A model generated the notes under the pieces. That model did not search any database. It was not told the DNA's origin and worked only from the letters and a program-made list of their open reading frames with translations. The translations under genes were made by a program, and so were the position numbers. DNA of 43,788 nt from Methylobacterium sp. Leaf118 (GTDB lineage Bacteria; Pseudomonadota; Alphaproteobacteria; Rhizobiales; Beijerinckiaceae): contig NZ_CAKLBV010000041.1 of NCBI RefSeq assembly GCF_920984675.1, positions 1 through 43,788 on the forward strand, written 5' to 3'. Position 1 is the first letter of the stretch, and the number at the start of each line of letters is the position of its first letter. Of the stretch, positions 1-8,626 are shown piece by piece.

Positions 1-204
1 CGACCGCTCCCGGCGACCGCGGGGGCCTATGCCCTGCGCGGCGTCGCCGACGGGGTCGCCACCCTGGACGGGCCCGACGGCCCGCGCAGGGCCCGGCTCG
101 GCAGCGTCCTGCCCGGCGCTGGCCGCGTCCTCTCGATCCGCCGCACGGGCGCGGGCTGGATGGTCATCACCACCGAGACCATCATCGGGCCCGCCTCCCT
201 GTGA
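1..204 (+). CDS. C-terminal end of an unknown protein (5' end outside window)
   Basis: Frame 1 is open from the first base to TGA at 202-204 and gives 67 residues. The tail has a small beta-rich module: a YALRGVADG segment, then a GSVLPGAGRVLSI segment, then GWMVITTETIIG. I recall similar 'ALRGV-DGVA...PG-VLPGAGRV' ends in hypothetical proteins of Methylobacteriaceae, but I cannot name a function. It lies 124 bp upstream of the flagellar DUF1217 gene on the same strand. Codon use is GC-rich like its neighbours. A role in motility is possible from position only. Confidence 0.6.
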   Translation, partial: RPLPATAGAYALRGVADGVATLDGPDGPRRARLGSVLPGAGRVLSIRRTGAGWMVITTETIIGPASL

Positions 205-328
205 TCGACGCCGCCGCACCGCGTCGGCGCGGGCAAGCCTGGGACAAGCGAGGCCGCCTAGAGGCTGAGGGGCATCCCGGCCCGCGCGTTCCCGCCGGCG
301 CCGCCGACCCCGCCCGGAGGGCCCGTCC

Positions 329-1591
329 GTGACCGACACCCTCACGAGCTACCGGCTGATCGCCCGGGACCTGCCGACCGCCCTGAAGCGGAAGGCCGCC
401 GATCCCGTGATCGCCCGGGAGACCGCGTATTACGAGGCCCATATCGGCAAGGTGAAATCGATCGACGATCTCTTCGCCGACCCGCGCCTCTACGCCTACG
501 CCATGAAGGCCCACGGCCTGGAGGAGATGACCTACGCCAAGGCCTTCATGCGCAAGGTCGTGAGCGAGGGCGTCGATGGCCGCGCGAGCTTCGCCAGCCG
601 CCTGGCGGACGACCGCTACGTCGCCTTCGCCCAGGCCTTCCGCTTCGGCGGGACCGCCTCCGCCGCGGGCCGGGACCCGGCGACCTTCGGCCTCGCCGCC
701 ACCGCGGCGACCCTGAGCGCGAGCCAGGCCCTGCCCGAGACCACCGATTTCAGCGGCCCGCGCGCGGCCCGCTTCCTCGTCGAGTCGCGTCTCGAGGCCG
801 GAACGACCCGCTCGGTCACGATCACCCTCGACGCCAAGACCCTCGCGGGCCGCGTCGACGACCTGACCCAGGTGAGCCGCGAGCAGATCGCCGCCGCGAT
901 CAACGCCCAGATCGTGGCCTCGGGCGCGGAGGGCCTCGCGGGCACGGTCCAGGTCGGCGTCGGCGTCGACAAGGCCCTGTTCTTCGAGACCACCGCCGTC
1001 TCCGACCTCGGCGTCGACGAGGCCGTCGGCGGCATCGGGGCGAATGCCGACCGGACGGTCGCCGCGGGCGGGGCCGGGCGCACCCTCTCGATCCGCAACG
1101 TCGCGCTCGCCGATCCCCTCGGGACCGCGGTCGATCTCGGCTTCGGCACCGGGCTCGGGCCGGACGGCATGGCCCGCAGCGTCACCGAGGCCTATCTGCA
1201 GCAGGCGCTGGAGAGCGATGCGGGGGCGGAGGATACGGGGGTGCGCCTCGCCCTCTACTTCGCCCGCAAGGCGCCGACCCTCCTGAGTGCCTACGACATC
1301 CTGGGCGACGCGGCCCTGAGCCAGGTCGCCAACACGGTGTCCGGCCTGCCGGCCACCAGCGGGGCCGCCACCAGCGAGGCGCTGACCCGCCGCGCGGCGC
1401 TGATCGCGTCGAAGGTCGACATCGCGAGCCTCAAGGACCCGGTCAAGCTCGACGCCTTCGTGCGGCGCTTCGCGGCGATCTGGGACGCGCAGAACAACAC
1501 GCAGACCGCCCCCATCCTCGCCCTGTTCTCGGCGGGCGGGATCGATGCCGAACTCCTGGCCAGCGTCCAGACCACGCGGGGCACGAGGTAG
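329..1591 (+). CDS. DUF1217 family flagellar-cluster protein
   Basis: The 420-residue protein starts with GTG at 329, preceded by GGAGG at about 316-320. The N-terminal part, with YYEAHIGKVKSIDDLFADPRLYAYAMKAHGLEEM, split here by segments such as SIDDLFADPRLYAYAMKAHG, is typical of DUF1217 proteins found in flagellar loci of Rhizobiales. A second copy of the same fold seems to lie in the C-terminal third, where FARKAPTLLSAYDILGD and a DAFVRRFAAIWD segment recall it. A central region of about residues 140-310 is Ala/Thr/Gly-rich. It is 5 bp from flgF and probably shares its transcript. The family has no established biochemical role; association with flagella is by neighbourhood. I am fairly sure of the family and unsure of the function. 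Confidence 0.8.
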   Translation: MTDTLTSYRLIARDLPTALKRKAADPVIARETAYYEAHIGKVKSIDDLFADPRLYAYAMKAHGLEEMTYAKAFMRKVVSEGVDGRASFASRLADDRYVAFAQAFRFGGTASAAGRDPATFGLAATAATLSASQALPETTDFSGPRAARFLVESRLEAGTTRSVTITLDAKTLAGRVDDLTQVSREQIAAAINAQIVASGAEGLAGTVQVGVGVDKALFFETTAVSDLGVDEAVGGIGANADRTVAAGGAGRTLSIRNVALADPLGTAVDLGFGTGLGPDGMARSVTEAYLQQALESDAGAEDTGVRLALYFARKAPTLLSAYDILGDAALSQVANTVSGLPATSGAATSEALTRRAALIASKVDIASLKDPVKLDAFVRRFAAIWDAQNNTQTAPILALFSAGGIDAELLASVQTTRGTR

Positions 1592-1596
1592 GCGCC

Positions 1597-2322
1597 ATGC
1601 AGAGCAGCCTCTACGTCGCGCTCTCGAGCCAGATCGCCCTCGAGAAGCGCCTGACCACCACCGCCAACAACGTCGCCAACATGGCGACCGCGGGCTTCCG
1701 CGCGGAGGAGATCAAGTTCGCCGAGCTTCTCGGCCGCTCGAACCGCGGCGAGGTCGCCTTCGTCGGCCCGGGCACCAACACGATCTCCCGCGCCGCCGGC
1801 CCCACGACGAAGACCGAGGCGCCCCTCGACGTCGCCGTGCAGGGCGACGTCTGGCTCGCCGTCTCCGGGCCGAAGGGCACGCTCTACACCCGCGACGGGC
1901 GCTTCACGATGGACGCCACCGGCCAGATCCGCACCCTCACGGGCCTGCCCGTGGTCGATCCCGGCGGCGGCCCGGTCCAGCTCGACCCGCAGGCGGGCCC
2001 GCCGACGATCGGGCGCGACGGCAGCCTCTACCAGAACCGCAACCAGGTCGGCGCCATCGGCCTGTTCACGATCGATCGCAAGGCCGCTCTCGCGCGGGGG
2101 CCCGACAACACCGTCTCCGCCTCGATCCCGGGCCGGGCGGTGCAGGATTTCACCCGGGTCGGCATGATCCAGGGCTACGTCGAGGGCGCCAACGTCAACC
2201 CGATCCTGGAGATGACCAAGCTCATCGCCATCCAGCGCGCCTTCGAGAGCGCGGCCTCCATGACCTCGGAGGCCGACAACACGCTCACGGGCGCGGTCAA
2301 GACCCTGGGACCGCAGGGATAG
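1597..2322 (+). CDS. flgF: Flagellar basal-body rod protein FlgF
   Basis: The 241-residue protein has the N-terminal rod/hook signature (SSLYVALSSQIALEKRL followed by TTANNVANMATAGFRAEE, residues about 3-38) and the C-terminal motif GYVEGANVNPILEMTKLI with IQRAFESAASM, which form the paired D0 helices of axial proteins. FlgF is part of the proximal rod in the periplasm and is exported by the flagellar type III system, so it has no signal peptide. FlgG is longer (about 260 residues) and is the main alternative, but length and the MQSSLYVALSSQ start fit FlgF. It sits between the DUF1217 gene and fliI with very short gaps, which suggests one operon. Confidence 0.9.
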   Translation: MQSSLYVALSSQIALEKRLTTTANNVANMATAGFRAEEIKFAELLGRSNRGEVAFVGPGTNTISRAAGPTTKTEAPLDVAVQGDVWLAVSGPKGTLYTRDGRFTMDATGQIRTLTGLPVVDPGGGPVQLDPQAGPPTIGRDGSLYQNRNQVGAIGLFTIDRKAALARGPDNTVSASIPGRAVQDFTRVGMIQGYVEGANVNPILEMTKLIAIQRAFESAASMTSEADNTLTGAVKTLGPQG

Positions 2323-2329
2323 CCGCGCC

Positions 2330-3655
2330 ATGACGAACGCCATCGAGCGCCTGGAACGGGCGATGGAGGAAGGCCGCCGCGACCTCGCCCCGGTGCGGAT
2401 CGCCGGGCCCGTGCGCGAGGTCACCGCGAGCGCCGCCCGGGTCGCGGGCGTCTCCGCCTTCGTGCGGCTCGGCGACCGCATGGGCTTCTCGGCGGAGGGC
2501 CGCACCCAGATCGGCGAGGTCGTGCGCATCGACGCCGCGGGCGCGACCGTGAAACCCTTCGAGAGCCGCATCGAGGCCGGGATCGGCAGCCTCGCCCACC
2601 GGATCGGCCCGGCACGGCTGCGGCCCTCGCCGGCCTGGAAGGGCCGCGTCATCGACGCCCTCGGGCGGCCCGCCGACGGGCTCGGGCCCCTGCCCGAGGG
2701 CGCGGCCGACGTACCCCTCGACGCCGACCCGCCCGCCGCCATGACCCGCGCCCGGGTGCGCCGACCCCTGTCCACGGGGGTGCGGGCGGTCGACCTGTTC
2801 ACGCCGCTCTGCGCCGGCCAGCGCATCGGCATCTTCGCGGGATCCGGCGTCGGCAAGTCGACGCTGCTCGCCATGCTGGCCGGCGCGCAAGGGTTCGACA
2901 GCGTCGTCGTGGCGCTGGTGGGCGAGCGCGGGCGCGAGGTGCGCGAATTCCTCGAAGGCCCGATCGCCGCCGCCCGCGACCGCGCCGTCATCGTCGTCTC
3001 CACCGGCGACGAGAGCCCGATGATGCGCCGCCAGGCGCCGAAGGTGGCGCTCGCGGTGGCCGAGGCCCTGCGCGACCGCGGCGAGTCGGTGCTGCTCATC
3101 GTCGATTCGGTGACCCGCTACGCCCATGCCGCCCGCGACGTGGCCCTGGCGGCCGGCGAGCCGGCGGTCGCCCGCGGCTACCCGCCGAGCGTCTTCTCGG
3201 ACCTGCCGCGCCTCCTCGAGCGCGCCGGACCCGGCGTGGACGGGGCCGGCACCATCACCGGGATCTTCTCGGTGCTCGTCGATGGCGACGACCACAACGA
3301 CCCGGTCGCCGACTCGATCCGCGGGACGCTCGACGGCCACGTCGTGCTCGACCGCGCCATCGCCGAGCAGGGGCGCTACCCGGCGATCGACCTTCTGGGC
3401 TCGATCTCGCGGCTCGCCGGCGAGGTCTGGACCGGCGACCAGCGCGAACTGGTGCGCAAGCTCAAGGCCATGATGGCCCGCTTCGAGGAGACGCGGGACC
3501 TGCGCCTCATGGGTGGCTACCGCGCCGGCAGCGACCCCGACCTCGATCAGGCGGTCACCCTGGTGCCGCGCATCTACGAGGCGATGCGGCAGGAGCCCGG
3601 CCAAGCGCCGAGCCGCGACGCCTTTCTCGAACTCGCCCAATCCCTGCGGGGATGA
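2330..3655 (+). CDS. fliI: Flagellar export ATPase FliI
   Basis: The 441-residue protein is the cytoplasmic ATPase that unloads chaperones and feeds substrates to the FlhA/FlhB export gate. Walker A is AGSGVGKST at residues 170-178 and Walker B is LLIVDS at 255-260. The segment ALVGERGREVREFLEG (about 195-210) is typical of FliI/SctN and related to F1 beta. Residues 1-130 form the N-terminal beta-barrel. The gene begins 7 bp after flgF. Its export partner FliJ may be the coiled-coil protein at 13151-13561; FliH was not seen in this window. Confidence 0.95.
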   Translation: MTNAIERLERAMEEGRRDLAPVRIAGPVREVTASAARVAGVSAFVRLGDRMGFSAEGRTQIGEVVRIDAAGATVKPFESRIEAGIGSLAHRIGPARLRPSPAWKGRVIDALGRPADGLGPLPEGAADVPLDADPPAAMTRARVRRPLSTGVRAVDLFTPLCAGQRIGIFAGSGVGKSTLLAMLAGAQGFDSVVVALVGERGREVREFLEGPIAAARDRAVIVVSTGDESPMMRRQAPKVALAVAEALRDRGESVLLIVDSVTRYAHAARDVALAAGEPAVARGYPPSVFSDLPRLLERAGPGVDGAGTITGIFSVLVDGDDHNDPVADSIRGTLDGHVVLDRAIAEQGRYPAIDLLGSISRLAGEVWTGDQRELVRKLKAMMARFEETRDLRLMGGYRAGSDPDLDQAVTLVPRIYEAMRQEPGQAPSRDAFLELAQSLRG

Positions 3656-3686
3656 GCGACGTGCCCCCCGATCACCCCTCCCTCAG

Positions 3687-3698
3687 CCCCGCGCAAGC
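3687..3698 (+). promoter_or_regulatory. Shared 12-bp motif upstream of flgE
   Basis: The sequence CCCCGCGCAAGC ends 48 bp before the flgE start. Exactly the same 12 bases occur upstream of flhA (10242-10253) and motA (34155-34166) at nearly the same distance. This is seen directly; that it is a promoter element or operator is inference. Confidence 0.4.
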
Positions 3699-3746
3699 GA
3701 CACGGTGTCCATTGCGCCCAAGATTTCAGAAGAACGAGGTGTCCGC

Positions 3747-4970
3747 ATGAGTCTCATCGGCGTGCTCCGCACCGGTGTTTCCGGGATGAACGCCCAGTCG
3801 AACCGTATCTCGACGGTGGCTGAGAACATCCAGAACGCCGGCACCACCGGCTACAAGCGCACTTCGACGGAATTCTCGTCGCTGCTGCTCGAGTCGGCCG
3901 ATTACGGCAACTACAACTCGGGCGCCGTCGAGACGACGATCCGCCGTTCCGTCGGCGAGGGCGGCCCGATCTCCTCCACCACCTCCGACAGCGACCTCGC
4001 CATCAGCGGCAACGGCTTCTTCGTGGTGAAGGACAATGCCGGCGCGCCGTTCCTGACCCGGGCCGGCAACTTCGTGGTCGATGGTCCGACCGGCAACCTC
4101 GTCAATGCCGGCGGCTTCACCCTGATGGGCTACAGCCTCGCCAACGGCGAGCCGAACCCGGTGCTCAACGGCATCGCCGACCTCGAGCCGATCAACGTCT
4201 CCCGCATGGGCCAGGAAGCGCGCCCGTCGCTCGCCGGCACCATCAACGGCAACCTCTCCTACGAGACGCCGGTCTCGGCCAGCGCCCCGCCGGCGGTGGC
4301 GACCTTCTCCAAGAAGAGCTCGCTCAAGGTCTTCGACAATGTCGGGCAGGCCAAGATCCTCGACGTCACCATGACGAAGACCGGCGCCAACACGTGGTCG
4401 GTGAGCTTCTACGACCAGGCCGCTCCCGCGACCTTCCCGGCCACGCCCCTGCGCACGACCACCCTGACCTTCGACGCCAACGGCAAGGTGGCGACCGGCG
4501 GCTCGACCACGGTCGCGGTTCCGAACGGGCGCACCATGTCGATCGACCTGTCGGCGGTCACCCAGCTCTCCGGCGACTACGCCCTGTCGGGCACCGCCGA
4601 CGGTTCGGCCCCGACCGCCGTGACCGGCACCGCCTTCGGCAACGACGGCACGGTCTACGCGCTCTACGCCGACGGCACCCGCAAGGCCGCCTTCAAGGTG
4701 CCTCTCGCCGATGTCGCGAGCCCGGACAACCTGAGCCCGCGGGCCGGCAACATCTTCACCACCAGCGTCGATTCCGGCGACATCCAGGTCGGCTTTGCCG
4801 GAGAGAACGGTCGCGGCGCCATCAAGTCCCGCGCCCTCGAGCAGTCGAACGTCGATGTCAGCACCGAGCTGACCACGATGATCGAGTCGCAGACGGTCTA
4901 CACCGCCAATTCCAAGGTGTTCATGACCGGCAACGAGATGCTCGAGACCCTGATGAACCTCAAGCGCTGA
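3747..4970 (+). CDS. flgE: Flagellar hook protein FlgE
   Basis: The 407-residue hook subunit starts at ATG 3747, with AACGAGG at 3733-3739 as the ribosome site. The open frame runs further upstream, but the family N-terminus (MSLIGVLRTGVSGMNAQSNR, residues 1-20) begins here. It continues with ENIQNAGTTGYKR, the usual rod/hook motif. The C-terminal D0 helix is visible as NVDVSTELTTMIESQTVY followed by TANSKVFMTGNEML. The middle is Thr/Ala/Gly-rich, as expected for the surface domains. It heads the flgE-flgK-flgL-flaF-flbT-flgD order known from rhizobia. A strong hairpin lies just downstream (5023-5066). Confidence 0.95.
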   Translation: MSLIGVLRTGVSGMNAQSNRISTVAENIQNAGTTGYKRTSTEFSSLLLESADYGNYNSGAVETTIRRSVGEGGPISSTTSDSDLAISGNGFFVVKDNAGAPFLTRAGNFVVDGPTGNLVNAGGFTLMGYSLANGEPNPVLNGIADLEPINVSRMGQEARPSLAGTINGNLSYETPVSASAPPAVATFSKKSSLKVFDNVGQAKILDVTMTKTGANTWSVSFYDQAAPATFPATPLRTTTLTFDANGKVATGGSTTVAVPNGRTMSIDLSAVTQLSGDYALSGTADGSAPTAVTGTAFGNDGTVYALYADGTRKAAFKVPLADVASPDNLSPRAGNIFTTSVDSGDIQVGFAGENGRGAIKSRALEQSNVDVSTELTTMIESQTVYTANSKVFMTGNEMLETLMNLKR

Positions 4971-5022
4971 CGCGCCCATCCCGCCGGCCGCGCCACCGGG
5001 CGCGCCCGCCGCGTCCGACCGC

Positions 5023-5066
5023 GGGGCGCGCGAACCGAGGACCGACGGTCCGGTTCGCGCGGCCCC
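5023..5066 (+). terminator. Strong hairpin between flgE and flgK
   Basis: GCGCGAACCG (5028-5037) pairs perfectly with CGGTTCGCGC (5051-5060), and the stem extends outward as GGGGC/GGCCCC with one bulged base, giving about 15 pairs around a 13-base loop. There is no T-run after it, so it may be a factor-dependent terminator, an RNA-stability stem protecting the flgE message, or a partial terminator. Confidence 0.5.
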
Positions 5067-5105
5067 GGCGGGTGACCACCGCCCCGCTTGCCCGGGGACC
5101 CTCGA

Positions 5106-5121
5106 CGACGACGCGTCGTCG
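5106..5121. promoter_or_regulatory. 16-bp perfect palindrome upstream of flgK
   Basis: CGACGACGCGTCGTCG is its own reverse complement and lies 29 bp before the flgK ATG. A dimeric regulator could bind it, but no known consensus is recognised. Chance is possible in such GC-rich, CGAC-repetitive DNA. Confidence 0.25.
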
Positions 5122-5150
5122 ACGGGGATCCGATGTCCAGGAACCGACCG

Positions 5151-6620
5151 ATGGGTCTCTCCCTCGCGCTCAACACGGCGCGCGCCTCCCTCGCGGCCAC
5201 GTCGAACCAGATCGCCGTGTCCGCCCGCAACGTCGCGGGCGCGACCGATCCCGGCTATTCGCGCAAGATCGCCGCCCTCGTCACCACCGGGTACGGCGGT
5301 GCGGCGGTGAGCGTGACGCGGGCCACCGACGCCGCGCTCTACGCCCGCACGCTCGCGGCCCAATCGGGCGCGGCCCGCGGCGAGGCCTTGCAGGACGGCC
5401 TCGCGCGGCTCGCCCAGACCGTCGGCGACACGACCGACCGGACGGCCCCCGCCGCACGGCTCGCGACCTTCGAGGCCGCGCTCCAGGCCGCCGCCAACCA
5501 GCCCGACAGCCCCGATCTCGCCCGGAATGCGGTCGAGGCCGCCCGCGCCCTCGCCGGCAGCCTCAACGAGGCGGCGAACGCGGTCCACGCCGTGCGGGCG
5601 GAGGCCGACGGGGCCATCGCCGACGCGGTGGCGCGCCTCAACGATCTGCTCGGCCAGTTCGACCGGGCCAACGGCGCCGTCCAGCGCGGGCTGGCGCTCG
5701 GCATCGACGCCACCGATGCCCTGGACGACCGCGACCGCATCCTCACCGCGCTCTCGCAGGAGATCGGCGTCACGGCGGTGGCCCGCGAGGGCGGCGACGT
5801 GGCCCTCTACACCGATGGTGGCGTGCCCCTCTACGAGCGGGGGCCCCGCACCGTCACCTTCACGCCGACCTCAACCTTCGCGGCGGGCACGTCCGGCGGC
5901 GCCGTGGTGATCGACGGCGTTCCGGTGACCGGCGCCACCTCGCCGATGCCGCTCGCCTCCGGCCGCCTCGCCGGGCTCGCCGAGCTGCGCGACCGGGCGG
6001 CGCCCGCCTACGAGGCGCAGCTCGACGCCATGGCCTCCGGCCTGATCACGGCCTTCATCGAGACCGACGCGGTCGGGGTCGACAGCGGCCGGCGCGCCGG
6101 CCTGTTCACGAACGGTGCGAGCGCGGCGGTGCCCGCCAGCACCGCGGCCGGGCGCCTCGGCCTCGCCAGCCGGATCACGATCAACGCGGCGGTCGATCCG
6201 GCCCGGAGCGGCAACGTCGCGCTCCTGCGCACCGGCGGCATGAACGGCAGCGACTACCGGGATCCGGCCGCGGGGACCGACGTCGCCTATTCCGGACGCC
6301 TGCGCGGCCTCGCCACGGCGCTCGGGCAGGCGCGCACCTTCGACGGGTCGCTCGGCCTCGGCACCTCCCTGACGCTGGGCGACTTCGCCGAGGCCTCCGC
6401 CGGCTGGCTCGAGGGCCGGCGCAAGGACGCCACGGAGGCGGCCTCCTACCAGACGACCCTGCTGGCGCGGGCGAACGAAGCGCTCTCCAACGTCGCCGGC
6501 GTGAACGGCGACGAGGAGACCGCCCTGACGCTCCAGCTGGAGCGCTCCTACACCGCCTCGGCCAAGCTCATCTCGGTCGTCAACGACCTCCTCAAGACCC
6601 TCCTCGACGCGGTGCGGTGA
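5151..6620 (+). CDS. flgK: Flagellar hook-associated protein 1 (FlgK)
   Basis: The 489-residue protein forms the first junction ring between hook and filament and is exported by the type III apparatus. It opens with MGLSLALNTARASLAATSNQ and then SARNVAGATDPGYSRK, the usual FlgK start. It ends with a D0 helix (LERSYTASAKLISVVNDLLK). I chose ATG 5151, with AGGA at 5139-5142, because it matches the family start; in-frame ATG 5133 and GTG 5088 lie upstream. The central region (residues about 250-400) is low in aromatic residues and Ala-rich. It is followed 11 bp later by flgL. Confidence 0.93.
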   Translation: MGLSLALNTARASLAATSNQIAVSARNVAGATDPGYSRKIAALVTTGYGGAAVSVTRATDAALYARTLAAQSGAARGEALQDGLARLAQTVGDTTDRTAPAARLATFEAALQAAANQPDSPDLARNAVEAARALAGSLNEAANAVHAVRAEADGAIADAVARLNDLLGQFDRANGAVQRGLALGIDATDALDDRDRILTALSQEIGVTAVAREGGDVALYTDGGVPLYERGPRTVTFTPTSTFAAGTSGGAVVIDGVPVTGATSPMPLASGRLAGLAELRDRAAPAYEAQLDAMASGLITAFIETDAVGVDSGRRAGLFTNGASAAVPASTAAGRLGLASRITINAAVDPARSGNVALLRTGGMNGSDYRDPAAGTDVAYSGRLRGLATALGQARTFDGSLGLGTSLTLGDFAEASAGWLEGRRKDATEAASYQTTLLARANEALSNVAGVNGDEETALTLQLERSYTASAKLISVVNDLLKTLLDAVR

Positions 6621-6631
6621 GTGCTCACGCC

Positions 6632-7669
6632 ATGATGACCACCGGCTTCATCTCCAGCCTCAACCTCTGGAACGCCCCGCGCACCGGCGCCTCCCGGCTC
6701 CAGGCGGAACTCGCCGAGGCGACCCGCGAGATCGCCACGGGACGCCACGCCGATGTCGGCGCGACGCTCGGCAGCGGCGTGTCGCAGGCCTTCAGCCTGC
6801 GCCGGCAGGGCGCCGTCCTCGCCGCGCTCACCCAGGGCAACGCCGCCGCCGCGCTCCGGCTGGAGACGAGCCAGGCGGCGCTCAAGGACATCCAGGCCGG
6901 GGCCGACGCGACCCTCAAGGAGCTCGTCGGCCTGCCCGCCGACCAGCGCGCGGCGGCGGTCGCGGCCTCCGCCAAGGAGCGGCTCGCGGCCCTGACCTCC
7001 GCCCTCAACACCGGCGCGGGCGGCCAATACGTGTTCGGCGGGACCGATGCGGGCGCGGCGCCGCTGAGCCCCTATGAGAGCAGCCCGACCTCGACCGCCC
7101 AGACGGCGGTGCAGGCCGCCCTCGCGACCGCCTTCCCGACGGGCCCGGGCAACGCCACCGCGGCGCAGATGACCGCCTTCCTCGACGGCCCGCTCGCCGC
7201 CCAGTTCACCGAGGCCAGCTGGACGACGAATTGGTCGGGGGCGTCGAGCCGCCCCCTCACCACCCGCATCTCGCTGACCGAGACCGTCGCGACCTCGGCG
7301 AGCGCCAATGCGCCGCCGCTGCGCGACCTCGCCATGGCCTACGTCATCGGCTCCGGTCTCGACCTGTCGGCCTTTCCCGCGGAGGCGCAGAGCGTCGCGA
7401 CCGGCCGGATGATGGATCTCCTCGGCAGCGCCAGCCGCGGCCTCGTGACGTTGCAGTCCGATCTCGGCCGGACCCAGGCCCGCATCACCGAGGCGAACAC
7501 CCGCATCACGACGCAGACCGCCCTGCTGAACGGGCGGATCAACACCCTGGAAGCGGTCGATCCGGCGGAGGCCAAGTCGCGGGTCGATGCCCTCTCGACC
7601 CAGATCCAGATGTCCTACGGGCTGACCGCGCAGCTGCGCAGCCTCAGCCTGATCAACTACGTCTCGTAA
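6632..7669 (+). CDS. flgL: Flagellar hook-associated protein 3 (FlgL)
   Basis: The 345-residue junction protein is related to flagellin. Its N-terminus TGFISSLNLWNAPRTGASRL followed by LAEATREIATGRHADVG matches FlgL/flagellin D0-D1. It has GAGGQYVFGGTDAGAAPL near residue 130, a hallmark of rhizobial FlgL, and it ends in MSYGLTAQLRSLSLINYVS. The ATG at 6632 directly precedes a second ATG at 6635, and either may be used; the GGTGAG at 6616-6621 could serve as ribosome site. The gene follows flgK by 11 bp. The flagellin gene itself is not in this window. Confidence 0.93.
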   Translation: MMTTGFISSLNLWNAPRTGASRLQAELAEATREIATGRHADVGATLGSGVSQAFSLRRQGAVLAALTQGNAAAALRLETSQAALKDIQAGADATLKELVGLPADQRAAAVAASAKERLAALTSALNTGAGGQYVFGGTDAGAAPLSPYESSPTSTAQTAVQAALATAFPTGPGNATAAQMTAFLDGPLAAQFTEASWTTNWSGASSRPLTTRISLTETVATSASANAPPLRDLAMAYVIGSGLDLSAFPAEAQSVATGRMMDLLGSASRGLVTLQSDLGRTQARITEANTRITTQTALLNGRINTLEAVDPAEAKSRVDALSTQIQMSYGLTAQLRSLSLINYVS

Positions 7670-7716
7670 CCCGCCCGCTTCCGCATCCCGACCGAATCCA
7701 TGGAGTATCGGCCCCG

Positions 7717-8067
7717 ATGTACCGCCTGTCCTATTCCGAGATCCTGGACGATGCGCCCGATCTTGGCCGCGAGCGCGAGCGCGAGGCCTTCGACCGGGCC
7801 ATCGGCCTGCTGCGCACGGCCGAGGCAAGGGGGAACCATGCCGGCCCGGCCCGCGCCGAGGCGGTGGGCTACGTGCAGGACCTCTGGAACGTGCTGATCT
7901 CCGATCTGCTCGATCCCGAGAACGGCCTGCCCGAGGGCCTGCGCGCCGATCTCGTCTCCATCGGCATCTGGACGATGCGCGAGGCCGGCGAGGTGCTGAG
8001 CGCGCCCGAACGCAGCCTCTCGGCGCTGATCGAGGTCAACGCCTCGATCCGCGACGGCCTGCGCTGA
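7717..8067 (+). CDS. flaF: Flagellin biosynthesis regulator FlaF
   Basis: The 116-residue protein starts at ATG 7717 with TGGAG at 7701-7705. It begins [12 protein letters not shown] and contains [20 protein letters not shown] and [13 protein letters not shown], typical of FlaF. In Caulobacter and rhizobia, FlaF is needed for flagellin synthesis or secretion and works opposite FlbT. Here flbT follows directly, as in other alphaproteobacteria. The start was moved from a longer open frame because that upstream part overlaps flgL and lacks family similarity. Confidence 0.92.
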   Translation: MYRLSYSEILDDAPDLGREREREAFDRAIGLLRTAEARGNHAGPARAEAVGYVQDLWNVLISDLLDPENGLPEGLRADLVSIGIWTMREAGEVLSAPERSLSALIEVNASIRDGLR

Positions 8068-8122
8068 GCGCCCCGGCATGACCCGGGAGAGCAGGACGGC
8101 GGAGAAGCCCGCGGGCCGGACC

Positions 8123-8626
8123 ATGCACTTGAACCTGCGGGCCGGCGAGCGCGTCTACATCAACGGCGCCGTGGTGCGGGCCGACCGCAAGGTCTCGCTC
8201 GAATTGATGAACGACGCGACCTTCCTGCTAGAGGGCCACGTCCTGCAGGTGGAGGAGGCGACGACGCCGCTCCGCCAGCTCTACTTCGCGGCCCAGACCA
8301 TGCTGATCGAGCCGGCCCAGGCCGGCCCCGCCCGCGCCCTCTACGGCGGGCTCGAGGAGGGCATCCTGGCGGTCACCACCGAGCCGGCGATCCTGGCCGG
8401 GCTGCGGGCCGCCCAGGCCCTGGTCGCGGCGGGCCGCCCGTTCGAGGCCCTCAAGATCATCCGGGGGCTCTTCCCCGTCGAGGCCGCCCTCATCGACGGA
8501 GCCGTCCCCGCGCCGGCTCCCGCGGAGGCGCCGGTCCCCGCCGTCCGGCTCACCCCCCGCCGCCAGCCCGCGAACCGGCCGCTTCGCGCCGCCCCCTCCC
8601 TCGACAAGGCCCGCCCGATCCCATGA
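8123..8626 (+). CDS. flbT: Flagellin translation repressor FlbT
   Basis: FlbT binds the flagellin mRNA leader and represses translation when flagellum assembly is incomplete (known from Caulobacter). The core [20 protein letters not shown] and then [14 protein letters not shown] is characteristic. From ATG 8123 the protein has 167 residues. An in-frame ATG at 8078 would add 15 residues that do not look like the family; neither start has a clear ribosome site, so 8078 remains possible. The C-terminal 35 residues are Pro/Ala/Arg-rich. The stop overlaps the flgD start as ATGA (8623-8626), implying translational coupling. Confidence 0.9.
   Translation: MHLNLRAGERVYINGAVVRADRKVSLELMNDATFLLEGHVLQVEEATTPLRQLYFAAQTMLIEPAQAGPARALYGGLEEGILAVTTEPAILAGLRAAQALVAAGRPFEALKIIRGLFPVEAALIDGAVPAPAPAEAPVPAVRLTPRRQPANRPLRAAPSLDKARPIP

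Noticed and set aside
1291..3640. Long minus-strand open frames opposite flgF and fliI
   Set aside because: They are Arg/Ala/Gly/His-rich, match no family, and are antisense to well-recognised genes; GC-rich DNA keeps such frames open.
3726..5588. 620-codon minus-strand frame opposite flgE and flgK
   Set aside because: It has the low-complexity Gly/Arg/Glu/Val composition of a shadow frame and lies fully over strongly supported genes.
4394..6631. Long + strand open frame running into flgL
   Set aside because: Only the part from 6632 has protein-like sequence (FlgL). The earlier part is Arg/Pro/His-rich and overlaps flgE and flgK in another frame.
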